From positions 1 to 64,000 of the forward strand of contig JBIQLW010000010.1 of the NCBI GenBank assembly GCA_044463945.1: DNA of 64,000 nucleotides, in the 5' to 3' direction. The notes under the pieces were generated by a model that was given only the letters and a program-made list of their open reading frames with translations, did no database searches and was not told the origin of the DNA. The position numbers and the translations under genes are program-made. Source of the stretch: 62-47 sp044463945 (GTDB lineage Bacteria; Pseudomonadota; Alphaproteobacteria; Rhizobiales; Xanthobacteraceae). Positions 18,834 to 28,388 of this stretch are shown piece by piece. Each line of letters opens with the position of its first letter. Position 1 is the first letter of the stretch.

Positions 18834-21101
18834 ATGCGGAGCGCGTCGGGCGGCCCCCGCGTCTTGCTGAGACGGCTCCGCGAGGTGATGGCGGAGAAGG
18901 TCAGCGCCCAGGAGCGGCTGGACAAGATCGTGGTGCTGATCGCTGCCAACATGGTGGCGGAAGTCTGCTCGACCTATGTGCTGCGTGTCGACAATACGCT
19001 GGAGCTTTACGCCACCGAGGGCCTCAACCGCGACGCCGTCCACCAGACCGTACTCAACCCTCATGAGGGCCTAGTCGGTCTGGTCGCCAGCGAGGCTCAG
19101 CCGCTAAACCTGTCCGACGCCCACAGCCATCCGGCGTTCTCGTTCCGCCCGGAAACCGGCGAGGAAATCTACAACTCCTTCCTCGGCGTGCCGATCCTGC
19201 GCGCCGGCAACACGCTCGGCGTGCTGGTGGTGCAGAACCGCGCCAAGCGCACCTATGTCGAGGAGGAAGTCGAGGCGCTGCAAACCACGGCGATGGTGCT
19301 CGCCGAGATGATCGCCTCGGGCGAACTATCGGCGCTGGCAAGGCCCGGCGCGGAGCCCGCCGCGCGCCACCCCCTGCACCTCACCGGCACCATCCTCTCC
19401 GACGGCATAGCCCTCGGCCATGCGGTGCTGCACGAGCCGCGCGTCGTCATCACCAATTACATTGCCGAGAACCTGCCGCAGGAACTCAAGCGGCTCGACG
19501 ACGCGCTGGCCAAGCTGCGCGCCGACCTCGACCGGATGTTGGAGCGCGGCGACGTCGCCGATGGCGGCGAGCACCGCGACGTGCTCGAAGCCTACCGGAT
19601 GTTCGCCAACGATCACGGCTGGTCGCACAAGCTGCACGAGGCGGTCGCCACCGGCCTCACCGCCGAGGCCGCGGTCGAGCGCGTGCAGTCCGATACCCGG
19701 GCGCGCATGTTGCGCTCGACCGATCCGTACCTGCGCGAGCGGTTGCACGATCTGGAGGATCTCGGCCATCGCCTGATGCGCCAACTCGTCGGCCAGGATC
19801 ACGCGCCGTCGCGCGAGCAACTCCCGGACAACGCCATCCTGATCGCCCGCGCGATGGGGCCGGCTGCGCTGCTCGACTACGACCGCAAGCGGCTCCGCGG
19901 GCTGGTGCTGGAGGAAGGCACCGCCAACTCCCACGTCTCGATCGTGGCGCGGGCGCTTGGCATCCCCGCCGTCGGCGAGGTGCCGAACGCGGCGGGGATC
20001 GCCGACCCCGGCGACGCCATCATCGTCGATGGCACCTCGGGCGCGATCTACTTCCGCCCCTCGGCCGAAGTGGAATCCGCCTATGCCGAGCGGGTGCGCT
20101 TCCGCGCCCGGCGGCAGGCGCAGTATTCGGCGCTACGCGACCGCCCCACCGTCACCAAGGACGGCCAGCCGGTCGAATTGATGCTCAACGCCGGTCTGGT
20201 CATCGACCTGCCGCATATCGAGGACACCGGCTGCGCCGGCATCGGCCTGTTCCGCACCGAGCTGCAATTCATGGTCGGGCAGAGCCTGCCGCGCGCCGCC
20301 GAGCAACTGTCGCTCTACCGCGCGGTGCTGGATGCCGCCGGCGGCAAGCCGGTGACCTTCCGCACGCTCGACATCGGCGGCGACAAGGCACTGCCCTATA
20401 TGGAAACCGTGATCGAGGAAAATCCGGCGCTGGGCTGGCGCGCCATCCGCCTCGGCCTCGACCGGCCCGGCCTGCTGCGCGGCCAGGTGCGCGCGCTGTT
20501 GCGCGCCGGCGGCGGCCGCGCGCTGAAGATCATGTTCCCGATGATTTCGGAGATCGCGGAATTCAACCAGGCCAAACTGATCGTCGAGCGCGAACTGACC
20601 TACCTGCGCCAGCACGGCCACACCTTGCCGGAGCGCATCGACATCGGCACCATGATCGAGGTGCCGGCGCTGCTCTATCAGCTCGACGAATTGCTGGAGA
20701 AGGTCGATTTCGTCTCGGTGGGCTCCAACGACCTGTTCCAGTTCTTGTTCGCGGTCGATCGCGGCAACTCGAAAGTCTCGGACCGCTTCGACACCCTGTC
20801 GGCGCCGATCCTGCGCGCCTTGCGCGACATCATCCGCAAGGCTGATGCCGCGCGGCGCACCGCCTCGCTGTGCGGCGAGATGGCCTCAACGCCGATCGGC
20901 GCGCTGGCGCTGATCGCGCTGGGCTACCGCTCGCTGTCGCTGTCGGCCACCGCCCACGGCCCGGTCAAGGCGCTGATCCTCGACCTCGACGCCAGGAAGG
21001 CCGAGGCGCTGATGGCGGATCTGCTCGACGCGCCGGCGGGCAGTGTCTCGATCCGCCAGGAATTGAAGCGGTTCGCCGAGGCCGAAGGCTTGTCGTTGTA
21101 G
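18834..21101 (+). CDS. ptsP: Phosphoenolpyruvate-protein phosphotransferase PtsP (enzyme I-Ntr)
   Basis: First enzyme of the nitrogen phosphotransferase system, passing phosphate from PEP to NPr and EIIA-Ntr. The 755 residues contain a GAF sensor domain at about 20-165 (glutamine-responsive in studied homologues), the PEP-utiliser N-terminal domain at about 185-310, the phosphohistidine domain with TANSHVSIVARALGIPAVGE (His367), and the PEP-binding barrel at about 430-725 with GSNDLFQFLFAVDR and SLCGEMAS. In rhizobia the system links nitrogen status to carbon storage and potassium. It is followed by prfA after 56 bases. Confidence 0.95.
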   Translation: MRSASGGPRVLLRRLREVMAEKVSAQERLDKIVVLIAANMVAEVCSTYVLRVDNTLELYATEGLNRDAVHQTVLNPHEGLVGLVASEAQPLNLSDAHSHPAFSFRPETGEEIYNSFLGVPILRAGNTLGVLVVQNRAKRTYVEEEVEALQTTAMVLAEMIASGELSALARPGAEPAARHPLHLTGTILSDGIALGHAVLHEPRVVITNYIAENLPQELKRLDDALAKLRADLDRMLERGDVADGGEHRDVLEAYRMFANDHGWSHKLHEAVATGLTAEAAVERVQSDTRARMLRSTDPYLRERLHDLEDLGHRLMRQLVGQDHAPSREQLPDNAILIARAMGPAALLDYDRKRLRGLVLEEGTANSHVSIVARALGIPAVGEVPNAAGIADPGDAIIVDGTSGAIYFRPSAEVESAYAERVRFRARRQAQYSALRDRPTVTKDGQPVELMLNAGLVIDLPHIEDTGCAGIGLFRTELQFMVGQSLPRAAEQLSLYRAVLDAAGGKPVTFRTLDIGGDKALPYMETVIEENPALGWRAIRLGLDRPGLLRGQVRALLRAGGGRALKIMFPMISEIAEFNQAKLIVERELTYLRQHGHTLPERIDIGTMIEVPALLYQLDELLEKVDFVSVGSNDLFQFLFAVDRGNSKVSDRFDTLSAPILRALRDIIRKADAARRTASLCGEMASTPIGALALIALGYRSLSLSATAHGPVKALILDLDARKAEALMADLLDAPAGSVSIRQELKRFAEAEGLSL

Positions 21102-21157
21102 CGCGGCTGTTGCTTGTCGCTCCGTCCGCCACGCCGTTCATTCGTTGAGACATTGCC

Positions 21158-22237
21158 ATGCTGCCCGAAGCCAAACTGGATATCCTGCTGGCGCGCCACG
21201 CCGAACTCGAAGCCCGCCTGATCGGCGACGTCGGCGGCGAGGACTATGTGCGCATCTCGCGCGAACTGGCCGACCTCAATCCGGTGATCGACGCGGTGAA
21301 GGCGTATCGCGCGACAGTCGCCGAGATCGCCGGCATTGACGCGATGGTGAACGATCCCGCTACCGATGCCGAGATGCACGACCTCGCCGAAGCCGAGCGT
21401 CCTGGCCTCGAAGCGCGCCGTGACGAGCTGATCCAGCAGATCCGCGTCGCGCTGCTGCCCAAAGACGCCATGGACGAGCGCAACGTCATTCTCGAAATCC
21501 GCGCCGGCACCGGCGGCGACGAAGCCTCGCTGTTCGCCGGCGACCTGTTCCGGATGTACGAGCGCTTCGCCGCATTGCAGGGTTGGAAGGTCGAGGTGAT
21601 GTCCGCAAGCGAAGGCACCGTCGGCGGCTACAAGGAGATCATCGCCGAGGTGCAGGGGCGCGGCGCCTTCGCCAAGCTGAAATTCGAATCCGGCGTGCAT
21701 CGCGTGCAGCGGGTGCCCGACACCGAAGCGCAAGGCCGCATCCACACCTCGGCGGCGACGGTGGCGGTGCTGCCGGAAGCAGAGGACGTCGATATCGACA
21801 TCCGGAACGAGGACCTGCGCATCGAAACCATGCGCGCGCAGGGCGCGGGCGGCCAGCACGTCAACAAGACCGAATCGGCGATCCGCATCACCCACCTGCC
21901 GACCGGCATCGTGGTGATGATGCAGGACAGCCGCTCGCAGCACAAGAACCGCGCCAGCGCCATGAACATCCTGCGCTCGCGGCTCTACGACGCCGAGCGC
22001 CAGCGCCTCGATTCCGAGCGCTCCGCCGACCGGCGCGGCCAGGTCGGCTCCGGCGACCGCTCCGAGCGGATCCGTACCTATAACTTTCCGCAAGGCCGCG
22101 TCACCGATCATCGCATCAACCTGACGCTCTACAAGCTGCCGCAGGTGATCGCCGGCGAAGCGCTTGGCGAACTGATCGACGCGCTGACCACCGAGCATCA
22201 GGCCGCGCAACTCGCGGCGCAAGGCGCGGCGGCCTAG
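21158..22237 (+). CDS. prfA: Peptide chain release factor 1
   Basis: Terminates translation at UAA and UAG. The GGQ tripeptide at residues 231-233 (GAGGQHVNKTESAIR) is the substrate of PrmC, encoded next. The codon-recognition tripeptide is PDT (QRVPDTEAQGRIHTSA) where E. coli has PAT. The 359-residue length is normal. A dispersed repeat begins right after the TAG stop. Confidence 0.97.
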   Translation: MLPEAKLDILLARHAELEARLIGDVGGEDYVRISRELADLNPVIDAVKAYRATVAEIAGIDAMVNDPATDAEMHDLAEAERPGLEARRDELIQQIRVALLPKDAMDERNVILEIRAGTGGDEASLFAGDLFRMYERFAALQGWKVEVMSASEGTVGGYKEIIAEVQGRGAFAKLKFESGVHRVQRVPDTEAQGRIHTSAATVAVLPEAEDVDIDIRNEDLRIETMRAQGAGGQHVNKTESAIRITHLPTGIVVMMQDSRSQHKNRASAMNILRSRLYDAERQRLDSERSADRRGQVGSGDRSERIRTYNFPQGRVTDHRINLTLYKLPQVIAGEALGELIDALTTEHQAAQLAAQGAAA

Positions 22238-22345
22238 AGTCTTTCTGCTTTTGATGGAATCATCCCCTCGTCATGCGCGGACTTGATCCGCGCATCCATC
22301 TTCTTCAAAAAATGATGGATTGCCGGGTCAAGCCCGGCAATGACG
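22236..22345. repeat. Dispersed repeat following prfA
   Basis: The stop codon of prfA begins CTAGAGTCTTTCTGCTTTTG, then CGTCATGCGCGGACTTGATC at 22269, a short spacer with a tcttcttcaaaaaa core, and ATGGATTGCCGGGTCAAGCC to GGCAATGACG at 22345. The outer CGTCAT and ATGACG ends pair. The left part reappears after the phaR stop (30804-30868) and the middle at 9971-10017. Confidence 0.65.
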
Positions 22346-22374
22346 TTCCCATCAAAACATGAAACGCTATAGCT

Positions 22375-23259
22375 GTGGATATCTCGCTCGCAGGACAGAC
22401 CATCGAGGCCGCGCGCCGCGCGCTCGCCGCGCACCTCAAGGCGGTGGCGATCGAGACCCCCGAACTCGACGCGCGGCTCCTGCTCGGCGCGGTGCTACGG
22501 CTCGATCTCACCGGCCTCATCACCAGTGCCGAACGGCGGCTCACCGCTTTCGAAGCGGCGCGGCTGAAGGATTTCACCCGCCGCCGGATCGGCGGCGAGC
22601 CGGTTGCGCGAATCCTCGGCCGCAAGGAGTTCTGGGGACTCGATTTCGAACTTTCGCCGGCGACGCTGGTGCCGCGCCCCGACACAGAGACGGTGGTCGA
22701 GGCTGCGCTGGCGATCCTGCGCGCCGATGGCGACACGACGCGCGCGCTGCGCATCGCCGATCTCGGCACCGGCTCCGGCGCGATCCTGCTGGCGCTGTTG
22801 CATGAGCTTCCGCGTGCGACCGGCATCGGCACCGATATCAGCCTCGCCGCCGTGCAGACCGCGCGCGCCAACGCGGCGCGGCTCGGGCTTGGCGCGCGCG
22901 CGACATTCGCGGTGAGCGATTTCGCCGCCGCGCTCGCCGGCCCGTGCGATCTCATCGTCTCCAACCCGCCCTACATTCGCAGCGACGACATCCCGACGCT
23001 CGCCGCTGAGGTGCGCGAGCACGATCCGCACCGCGCCCTCGACGGCGGCGACGACGGGCTCGACGCCTATCGGCTGATCGCCGGTCAGGCCACGCCGCTG
23101 CTTTCGCCTGGCGGTACATTGATCCTCGAAATCGGCCGGTACCAGGAGGCCGACGTCATCGCACTAGCGCACGCCGCCGGACTGATCCCGCAGGAGCCGC
23201 CGCGCAGCGATCTGGCGGGCGTACCGCGGGCGCTCGCGTTCCGCCGGGCGCCACGATAA
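22375..23259 (+). CDS. prmC: Release-factor glutamine N5-methyltransferase PrmC
   Basis: Methylates the Gln of the GGQ motif in release factors. The catalytic NPPY motif is at residues 197-200 (SNPPYIRSDDI), preceded by the SAM site IADLGTGSGAILLAL, and the N-terminal helical substrate domain covers about 1-95. The start is a GTG at 22375, giving 294 residues; no strong ribosome site is visible, so a start a few codons away is possible. Pairing with prfA is conserved across bacteria. Confidence 0.94.
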   Translation: MDISLAGQTIEAARRALAAHLKAVAIETPELDARLLLGAVLRLDLTGLITSAERRLTAFEAARLKDFTRRRIGGEPVARILGRKEFWGLDFELSPATLVPRPDTETVVEAALAILRADGDTTRALRIADLGTGSGAILLALLHELPRATGIGTDISLAAVQTARANAARLGLGARATFAVSDFAAALAGPCDLIVSNPPYIRSDDIPTLAAEVREHDPHRALDGGDDGLDAYRLIAGQATPLLSPGGTLILEIGRYQEADVIALAHAAGLIPQEPPRSDLAGVPRALAFRRAPR

Positions 23260-23779
23260 AGTCCGGTTCGGACGCAAAAAAACCTCTTGGAATATCGACC
23301 GGGAACGACTACGTTCCGGCCATAATATCGGTTCGGGTCGCTGACCCTCCCGATCGTCGGGAGCGTGGTCGGAGCTTTCAAAACGGAAAGCCACCCTGAC
23401 AACAGGTTCCAAAGGCAGGTTGTGATCGCGCGCGATGGCTGGAAAAGCTGCGCCGCCGATTGACCGCAAGGCCAACGAAAGCGCGAATACGCTTGGTAAA
23501 CCAAACGAGACGAATTCATACGACACAGACCGGCTTGCCGGAACGGACCGGCTTTGCTGGAACGGGCAGGTTTGCGGGAGCAACCCGCTTGATGTGATCC
23601 CGCCGATCGGGGCTTGGCTCGGCGGCGCGCGCGGTCCCGTATCCGCTGAACGCGACGCGGGGCACCATCACGGAAGCATCACCGTTTGATTGGAACGAGC
23701 TTTTGTACGTCACCACATCCGGTACCACCCAAGGCAGCGAACTTTAGCACTAGATTTAAATATCAGTAGAAGGCGACAC
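23260..23779. other. Intergenic region prmC-DUF4167 gene
   Basis: About 520 bases without a convincing gene; an 84-codon frame at 23435-23689 has no coding character. A stable hairpin is present at 23343-23370 (CTCCCGA-tcg-TCGGGAG, extended by GACC/GGTC), without a T-run. The last 60 bases are AT-rich (actttagcactagatttaaa at about 23739-23758) and likely hold the promoter and leader of the DUF4167 gene. A small RNA cannot be excluded. Confidence 0.4.
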
Positions 23780-24514
23780 ATGAGGAACGGGCAGAATAAC
23801 AAGCGGATGCGCGGCCGGAACAACAGCAATAACAACAACCGGCGCGGCCAGAACCCGATGACGCGGGTGTTCGAATCGAACGGTCCGGACATCAAAATCC
23901 GCGGCACCGCTTCCCATATCGCCGAGAAATACGTTCAGCTCGCACGCGACGCCCGCGGCTCCGGCGACCCGGTCGCCTCGGAAAACTACTATCAGCATGC
24001 CGAGCACTACTTCCGCCTGATCGCCGCCGCCCAGGAACAGTTCCGCCAGAACCAGCCGCAACAGCAGCCGCGCAGCGACTTCGAGATCGCCGGCGAGAGC
24101 GAGGACGGCGACAGCGACGGCTATTCCAGTTTCGGCGCCGAGCCCGGCTTCGTGCCGGCGCAGCAACAGCCGTTTCCACCGCGCGAGCGGCAACGCGACC
24201 AGCGCGCCCAGCCGCGCGACGTCCATCCGCGTGATACCGAGCAGCCGCGCGAGGCACAGCCGGCGGGCGAGCAGGTCTATCGGGAGTCCCGCGCGCAGCC
24301 GCAGCCGGGGCTGCCACTCGACAACGGCGTCGATCGGCTGCCGTCATTCATCACCGGGTCACAACCGCAGCCCGGCAACGGCTTCGAGACGGGCAACCAG
24401 CCTACCGAGCCGCGGTTTCCGCCGCGCCGCCGGCGTCGCCCTCACGGGCCGCGCACGGAGGCGGCCGCAGCCGCCGCAGCGCCAACCGAAGACCTCAATC
24501 CCGGCAACGAGTGA
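23780..24514 (+). CDS. DUF4167 domain protein, basic N-terminus and low-complexity tail
   Basis: A 244-residue protein of a family widespread in Rhizobiales. The N-terminus is Asn/Arg/Gly-rich (MRNGQNNKRMRGRNNSNNNN), the conserved DUF4167 core lies at about residues 27-95 (VFESNGPDIKIRG, AEKYVQLARDA, YYQHAEHYFRLI), and the rest is a long disordered Gln/Pro/Arg tail ending in a basic PRRRRRPHGPR stretch. This composition suggests RNA binding, which is inference; no experimental role is known to me. The start at 23780 is the only ATG before the conserved basic block. It is convergent with the methyltransferase gene 15 bases away. Confidence 0.88.
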   Translation: MRNGQNNKRMRGRNNSNNNNRRGQNPMTRVFESNGPDIKIRGTASHIAEKYVQLARDARGSGDPVASENYYQHAEHYFRLIAAAQEQFRQNQPQQQPRSDFEIAGESEDGDSDGYSSFGAEPGFVPAQQQPFPPRERQRDQRAQPRDVHPRDTEQPREAQPAGEQVYRESRAQPQPGLPLDNGVDRLPSFITGSQPQPGNGFETGNQPTEPRFPPRRRRRPHGPRTEAAAAAAAPTEDLNPGNE

Positions 24515-24529
24515 GCGGCGCGCACGCCG

Positions 24530-25270
24530 TTAGCGCTGCATCGACGATGACGTCGGCACCAGCACCGGGCCCAGCGAAGGAATCAGCCGCGTGCGTTCGC
24601 GGTGCGCCGGAATCGCGCGATAAACCTGTTTGGTCGCCTCGACGATATGGACGCCGGCGACCGGCAGCGACAAGGCCGCTCCGATCCGCTCCCACGCCAG
24701 GGCCGAGCGCAGAAACCAGCCGCGGTTGACCGGCGGCATGAACAGCGCTTCGCCCCATGCGGTCGGCGTGAACCAGGTCTGCCGCAGCAATTCCGTGATC
24801 TGCTTGCGCGAATACGGACGGCCGTGACCGAACGGCGTCACGTCGGTACGGGTCCAGACGCTGCGCCGGTTCGGCACGATCACCATCATCCGCCCCGACG
24901 GCGCCAGCACGCGCCACACTTCGCGCAACAACGCTTCCGGATCGTCCGACATCTCCAGCGCGTGAACGAGAAGAATGCGATCGACCGCGGCGTCCGGCAG
25001 CGGCAGCGATAGTTCATCCACCAGCGAGGCGAGCACCGGGCCGCCGCTCGGCCATTTCAGCACGCCCTGCGTCGCCGGCATCATGGCGAGGCAGCGTTCG
25101 GCGTCGTCGCGGAACAGTCCGAGATACGGCGTCGGATAACCGAGGCCGAGCACGCGCTGGCCCTGCGCCTCCGGCCAGCAGGCATGAATGCCGCGATTGA
25201 TCAGCCGCCGCGCCACGATCCCGAGACGCCGTGAATAGAAATCGCGCAGGTCAATGACATCGATGGCCAT
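24530..25270 (-). CDS. Class I SAM-dependent methyltransferase
   Basis: A 246-residue methyltransferase-domain protein. The glycine-rich region is VLGLGYPTPYLGLF, less canonical than usual, while DRILLVHALEMSDDPEALLREVWRVL and APSGRMMVIVPNRRSVWTR match the middle and C-terminal parts of the Methyltransf_11 fold (landmarks). It is divergent from gloB, a pairing I recall from other Rhizobiales. Substrate unknown. Confidence 0.8.
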   Translation of the reverse strand: MAIDVIDLRDFYSRRLGIVARRLINRGIHACWPEAQGQRVLGLGYPTPYLGLFRDDAERCLAMMPATQGVLKWPSGGPVLASLVDELSLPLPDAAVDRILLVHALEMSDDPEALLREVWRVLAPSGRMMVIVPNRRSVWTRTDVTPFGHGRPYSRKQITELLRQTWFTPTAWGEALFMPPVNRGWFLRSALAWERIGAALSLPVAGVHIVEATKQVYRAIPAHRERTRLIPSLGPVLVPTSSSMQR

Positions 25271-25398
25271 ATAATAAGTTTAGCATGTGCGTGGCGCGCC
25301 GTGCATCCCGCCAGCGGCGGCATTCGGCGGCAGGCTGCGAGCGTTTCACCACCGCACCAGGTATGCTAGCTTGATAGAATGCAACCAACGGAGATGTC

Positions 25399-26166
25399 AT
25401 GGCCGCCGAGATACGCCTGTTCCCCTGCCTGTCGGACAATTTCGGCTATCTGATCCATGATCCGGCGAGCGGCGCGACCGCGTCGATCGACGCGCCGGAA
25501 GCCACTCCGGTCATCAAGGCGCTGCAACGCGAGGGCTGGCACCTGACCGACATTCTGGTCACGCACCATCATGCGGATCATGTCGGCGGTATCGCCGAGT
25601 TGAAGCAGAAATACGACTGCCGCGTCGTCGGGCCGCACGACAAGACCACGGCGATCGCCGACATCGACGAGCGCGTCAGGCAGGGCGACACCGTGATGGT
25701 CGGCACGCTGACCGCGCGGGTGCTGGAGACGCCGGGCCACACGCTCGATCATATCAGTTACGCCTTCGACGACGACCGTGCGCTGTTCGCCGCCGACACG
25801 CTGTTCTCGATCGGCTGCGGGCGGGTGTTCGAGGGCACTTACCCGATGATGTGGGAGTCGCTGTTGAAGCTGCGCGCGTTGCCGGACGACATGCGGCTCT
25901 ATTGCGGCCATGAATACACCGCCTCCAACGTCAAGTTCGCGCTGACCGTCGAGCCGGACAATGCGGCCCTCAAGGCGCGCGCCGCCGAGGTGGCGAAGCA
26001 GCGCGCCGATAACAAGCCAACCGTTCCGACGCTGCTCGGCGAGGAAAAGAAAACCAACGTATTCCTGCGCGCCGATGTGCCGTCGGTCGCGGCCGCCGTC
26101 GGCCTCGCCGGCAAGAGTCCGGCAGAGGTTTTCGGCGAACTGCGCGAGCGCAAGAACAAGTCGTGA
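25399..26166 (+). CDS. gloB: Hydroxyacylglutathione hydrolase (glyoxalase II)
   Basis: Hydrolyses S-lactoylglutathione to lactate and glutathione, the second step of methylglyoxal removal. The metallo-beta-lactamase motif THHHADHVGG places metal ligands at His56, His58, Asp60 and His61; the later ligands appear in ETPGHTLDHI, FAADTLF and YCGHEYT. The protein has 255 residues, the normal length. Its TGA overlaps the GTG start of the cupin gene. Confidence 0.95.
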   Translation: MAAEIRLFPCLSDNFGYLIHDPASGATASIDAPEATPVIKALQREGWHLTDILVTHHHADHVGGIAELKQKYDCRVVGPHDKTTAIADIDERVRQGDTVMVGTLTARVLETPGHTLDHISYAFDDDRALFAADTLFSIGCGRVFEGTYPMMWESLLKLRALPDDMRLYCGHEYTASNVKFALTVEPDNAALKARAAEVAKQRADNKPTVPTLLGEEKKTNVFLRADVPSVAAAVGLAGKSPAEVFGELRERKNKS

Positions 26167-26615
26167 AGACGGCCGCGCCGCGCCTCACCGCCGCCGAGGT
26201 CATCGCGCGGCTCGATCTCGCGCCGCATCCCGAAGGTGGTCACTTCCGCGAGACGTTTCGCGATTCCCGGTGCGACGCGCAGGGACGCGCGGCCTCGACC
26301 GCGATCTATTTCCTGCTGGCACGGGGCGAGCGCTCGCACTGGCACCGCATCGATGCCGTGGAGACGTGGCACTTCTACGCCGGCGATCCGTTGACACTTC
26401 AGATCGCCGACGCAAGCGGACTCCGCGCCGTGCGTCTCGGCCCGGACCTCGCGGCCGGCGAAATACCGCAGGCTGTCGTGCCGGCCCGCGCGTGGCAGGC
26501 GGCCGAGAGCCTGGGCGAGTGGACGCTGGTCGGCTGCACCGTCGCGCCCGGATTCGTGTTCGCTGCGTTCGAACTGGCGCCCCCCGGCTGGTCGCCAGCT
26601 TTTCACGGCGTATGA
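26163..26615 (+). CDS. Cupin-fold DUF985 protein
   Basis: A 150-residue single-domain cupin. LDLAPHPEGGHFRETFRD is the family N-terminus, and SHWHRIDAVETWHFYAGDPL supplies the conserved His/Glu barrel motif. Known structures of this family are sugar-epimerase-like cupins of unknown function. It starts at a GTG in a GTGA overlap with gloB, so the two are co-translated; a link to carbonyl detoxification is only a guess. Confidence 0.88.
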   Translation: MKTAAPRLTAAEVIARLDLAPHPEGGHFRETFRDSRCDAQGRAASTAIYFLLARGERSHWHRIDAVETWHFYAGDPLTLQIADASGLRAVRLGPDLAAGEIPQAVVPARAWQAAESLGEWTLVGCTVAPGFVFAAFELAPPGWSPAFHGV

Positions 26616-26622
26616 TCCTGGC

Positions 26623-27495
26623 CTAAAGCCGCTTCCGAAAGAGATCCTTCGCTGCGATCAGTCCGCCCCCGGCGATCAGAAGCGCGGCCAGCGCGATGGT
26701 CGCGGTCGCCTGCGCGAAGCCCGCGACGATCAGGAACGCGGTCGAGAGCAATGGCGTGGCATAGGAGGCCGCACCCAGCACGCGAATGTCGCCGTGCTTC
26801 ATGCCGATGTCCCACGCGTAGAACGCCGCGCCGACCGGGCCGAGACCGAGCAACAGGATCGCGCCCCATTGCAGCGCCGTCTCCGGCCATGCCGTAGTTT
26901 CGATCGCGAGGTGAAACAGCGCCGCGAGCAGCGCGGTCGCCAGACAAAAGCCGGCCACCGCGTCGGTCGGCACCGCCTTCAGCCGGCGCGACAGCACCGA
27001 ATAGGCCGCCCACACGAACGCCGCCACGAAGGCGGCGACGAATCCGGGAATCTGCGCCGCGGTATATTGCACGCCGGTATTGCCGACGAACAGCAGGGCC
27101 GTGCCGGCAAGGCCCAGCAGCGCGCCGACGACATGGTGCCGTGCCAGCCGCTCGCCCGGCAGCAATGCCGAAAACACCACGATCAATAGCGGCCACAGAT
27201 AGTTGAGAAGCCCGGCTTCCGCCGGCGGCGCCAGCCGCAATGACAAAAAGTACAGCGCGTGATAGCCGAACAGCCCGCCGACGCCGATCATCCACGCCAC
27301 CCACGGCTGCCACAGCGCACGCACCGAGCCCGCGCGCAACACCACGCTCACGCATCCCGCGACGCCACCGACAGCAAAGGTCATCGCCGCCAGTTGGAAC
27401 GCCGGAATGCGACCGGTCGCCACGGTGAGCACGGCAAGCAGCGACCATAGGACGATCGCGGTCAGTCCGATCAGGGTGGCGGTGCGGGCAGGCAT
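26623..27495 (-). CDS. EamA/DMT-family exporter (YddG-like)
   Basis: A 290-residue membrane protein with ten predicted helices. GLLNYLWPLLIVVFSALLPG, with LAPPAEAGLLNYLWP before it, is typical of the YddG aromatic-amino-acid exporter branch, and WDIGMKHGDIRVLGAASYATPLLS closes the second repeat (landmarks). The ATG at 27495 is chosen; the frame stays open far upstream only because it runs antiparallel-free through the shadow of phaB. Convergent with the cupin gene. Substrate uncertain. Confidence 0.82.
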   Translation of the reverse strand: MPARTATLIGLTAIVLWSLLAVLTVATGRIPAFQLAAMTFAVGGVAGCVSVVLRAGSVRALWQPWVAWMIGVGGLFGYHALYFLSLRLAPPAEAGLLNYLWPLLIVVFSALLPGERLARHHVVGALLGLAGTALLFVGNTGVQYTAAQIPGFVAAFVAAFVWAAYSVLSRRLKAVPTDAVAGFCLATALLAALFHLAIETTAWPETALQWGAILLLGLGPVGAAFYAWDIGMKHGDIRVLGAASYATPLLSTAFLIVAGFAQATATIALAALLIAGGGLIAAKDLFRKRL

Positions 27496-27662
27496 GAGTT
27501 GAGAATCGCTGGAGCCGTCATCGGGGTGCGCAAGCCGGTTCTCCGTACCGCGCCCCTCGCGCAACGGCAACCTGCCATCGCCCCGGCGATACATACGACA
27601 ACGCGCATCGCCGCGGCGAGGTTTTAGTGTCGGCGCGGTCGGTTGAACGCCGCCGCCGCGCC

Positions 27663-28388
27663 TCACACCATGTATTGCCCGCCGTTGATCGACAGCGTCG
27701 AGCCGGTGATGAAGCCGGCGTCGTCGGAGGCGAGGAAGACCACAGCGCGGGCGATCTCCTCGGGCTCGCCGAGACGGTTCGTCGGGATCAGCGGAATGAT
27801 GCTTTTGTCCAGAACGTCCTTCGGCACCGCCTGCACCATCTCGGTGTTGATGTAGCCCGGACAGATCGCATTGACGGTGATGCCGCCCTTGGCGTTCTCC
27901 AGTGCCAGCGCCTTGGTGAACCCGATATCGCCGGCCTTGGCCGCCGAGTAGTTGACCTGACCGAACTGGCCCTTCTGGCCGTTGATCGACGAGATATTGA
28001 TGATGCGGCCGAATTTTCGCGCACGCATTCCTTCGATCACCGGGCGCGTCATGTTGAACAGCGAGCCGAGGTTGGTGTTGATCACCGCACTCCACTGTTC
28101 GACCGTCATCTTGTGGAAGGCGCCGTCCTTGGTGATGCCGGCGTTGTTGACGAGGATCTCGATCGGGCCCAGCTCCGCCTCGACCTTCTTGATGCCGGCG
28201 CCGCAGGCGTCGAACGAACTGACGTCCCACTTGTAGACCGGAATGCCGGTTTCCGCCTTGAACTTCTCCGCCGCCGCATCGTTCCCCGCATAGCTCGCAG
28301 CAACCTTATAGCCGGCCGCCTTCAGCGCCTTGCTGATCGCCGCGCCAATTCCTCTCGTTCCTCCGGTCACCAATGCAACACGCGCCAT
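27663..28388 (-). CDS. phaB: Acetoacetyl-CoA reductase PhaB
   Basis: NADPH-dependent short-chain dehydrogenase making (R)-3-hydroxybutyryl-CoA for polyhydroxybutyrate. The cofactor motif TGGTRGIG is at residues 8-15, NNAG at 81-84 and the catalytic Ser134-Tyr147-Lys151. The 241-residue length is standard. The start at 28388 is fixed by an excellent GAGGAGG ribosome site; the open frame reaches 28472, through the terminator hairpin. It lies 160 bases after phaA on the same strand, but a terminator stands between them. Confidence 0.95.
   Translation of the reverse strand: MARVALVTGGTRGIGAAISKALKAAGYKVAASYAGNDAAAEKFKAETGIPVYKWDVSSFDACGAGIKKVEAELGPIEILVNNAGITKDGAFHKMTVEQWSAVINTNLGSLFNMTRPVIEGMRARKFGRIINISSINGQKGQFGQVNYSAAKAGDIGFTKALALENAKGGITVNAICPGYINTEMVQAVPKDVLDKSIIPLIPTNRLGEPEEIARAVVFLASDDAGFITGSTLSINGGQYMV

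Noticed and set aside
18538..18870. 110-codon frame between lysC and ptsP
   Set aside because: Arg/Ala/Gly/Cys-rich with no motif; runs into ptsP in another frame.
23277..23284. A-run after a GTCCG/CGGAC stem as prmC terminator
   Set aside because: On the plus strand a terminator needs T, not A, after the stem; on the minus strand the T-run precedes the stem.
23435..23689. 84-codon frame in the prmC-DUF4167 gap
   Set aside because: No ribosome site, no family resemblance, and codon third positions are not GC-biased.
26623..28230. 535-codon frame joining a reductase-like region to the EamA exporter
   Set aside because: The upstream part is a shifted reading of phaB; the true exporter starts at 27495. 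Not a fusion protein.
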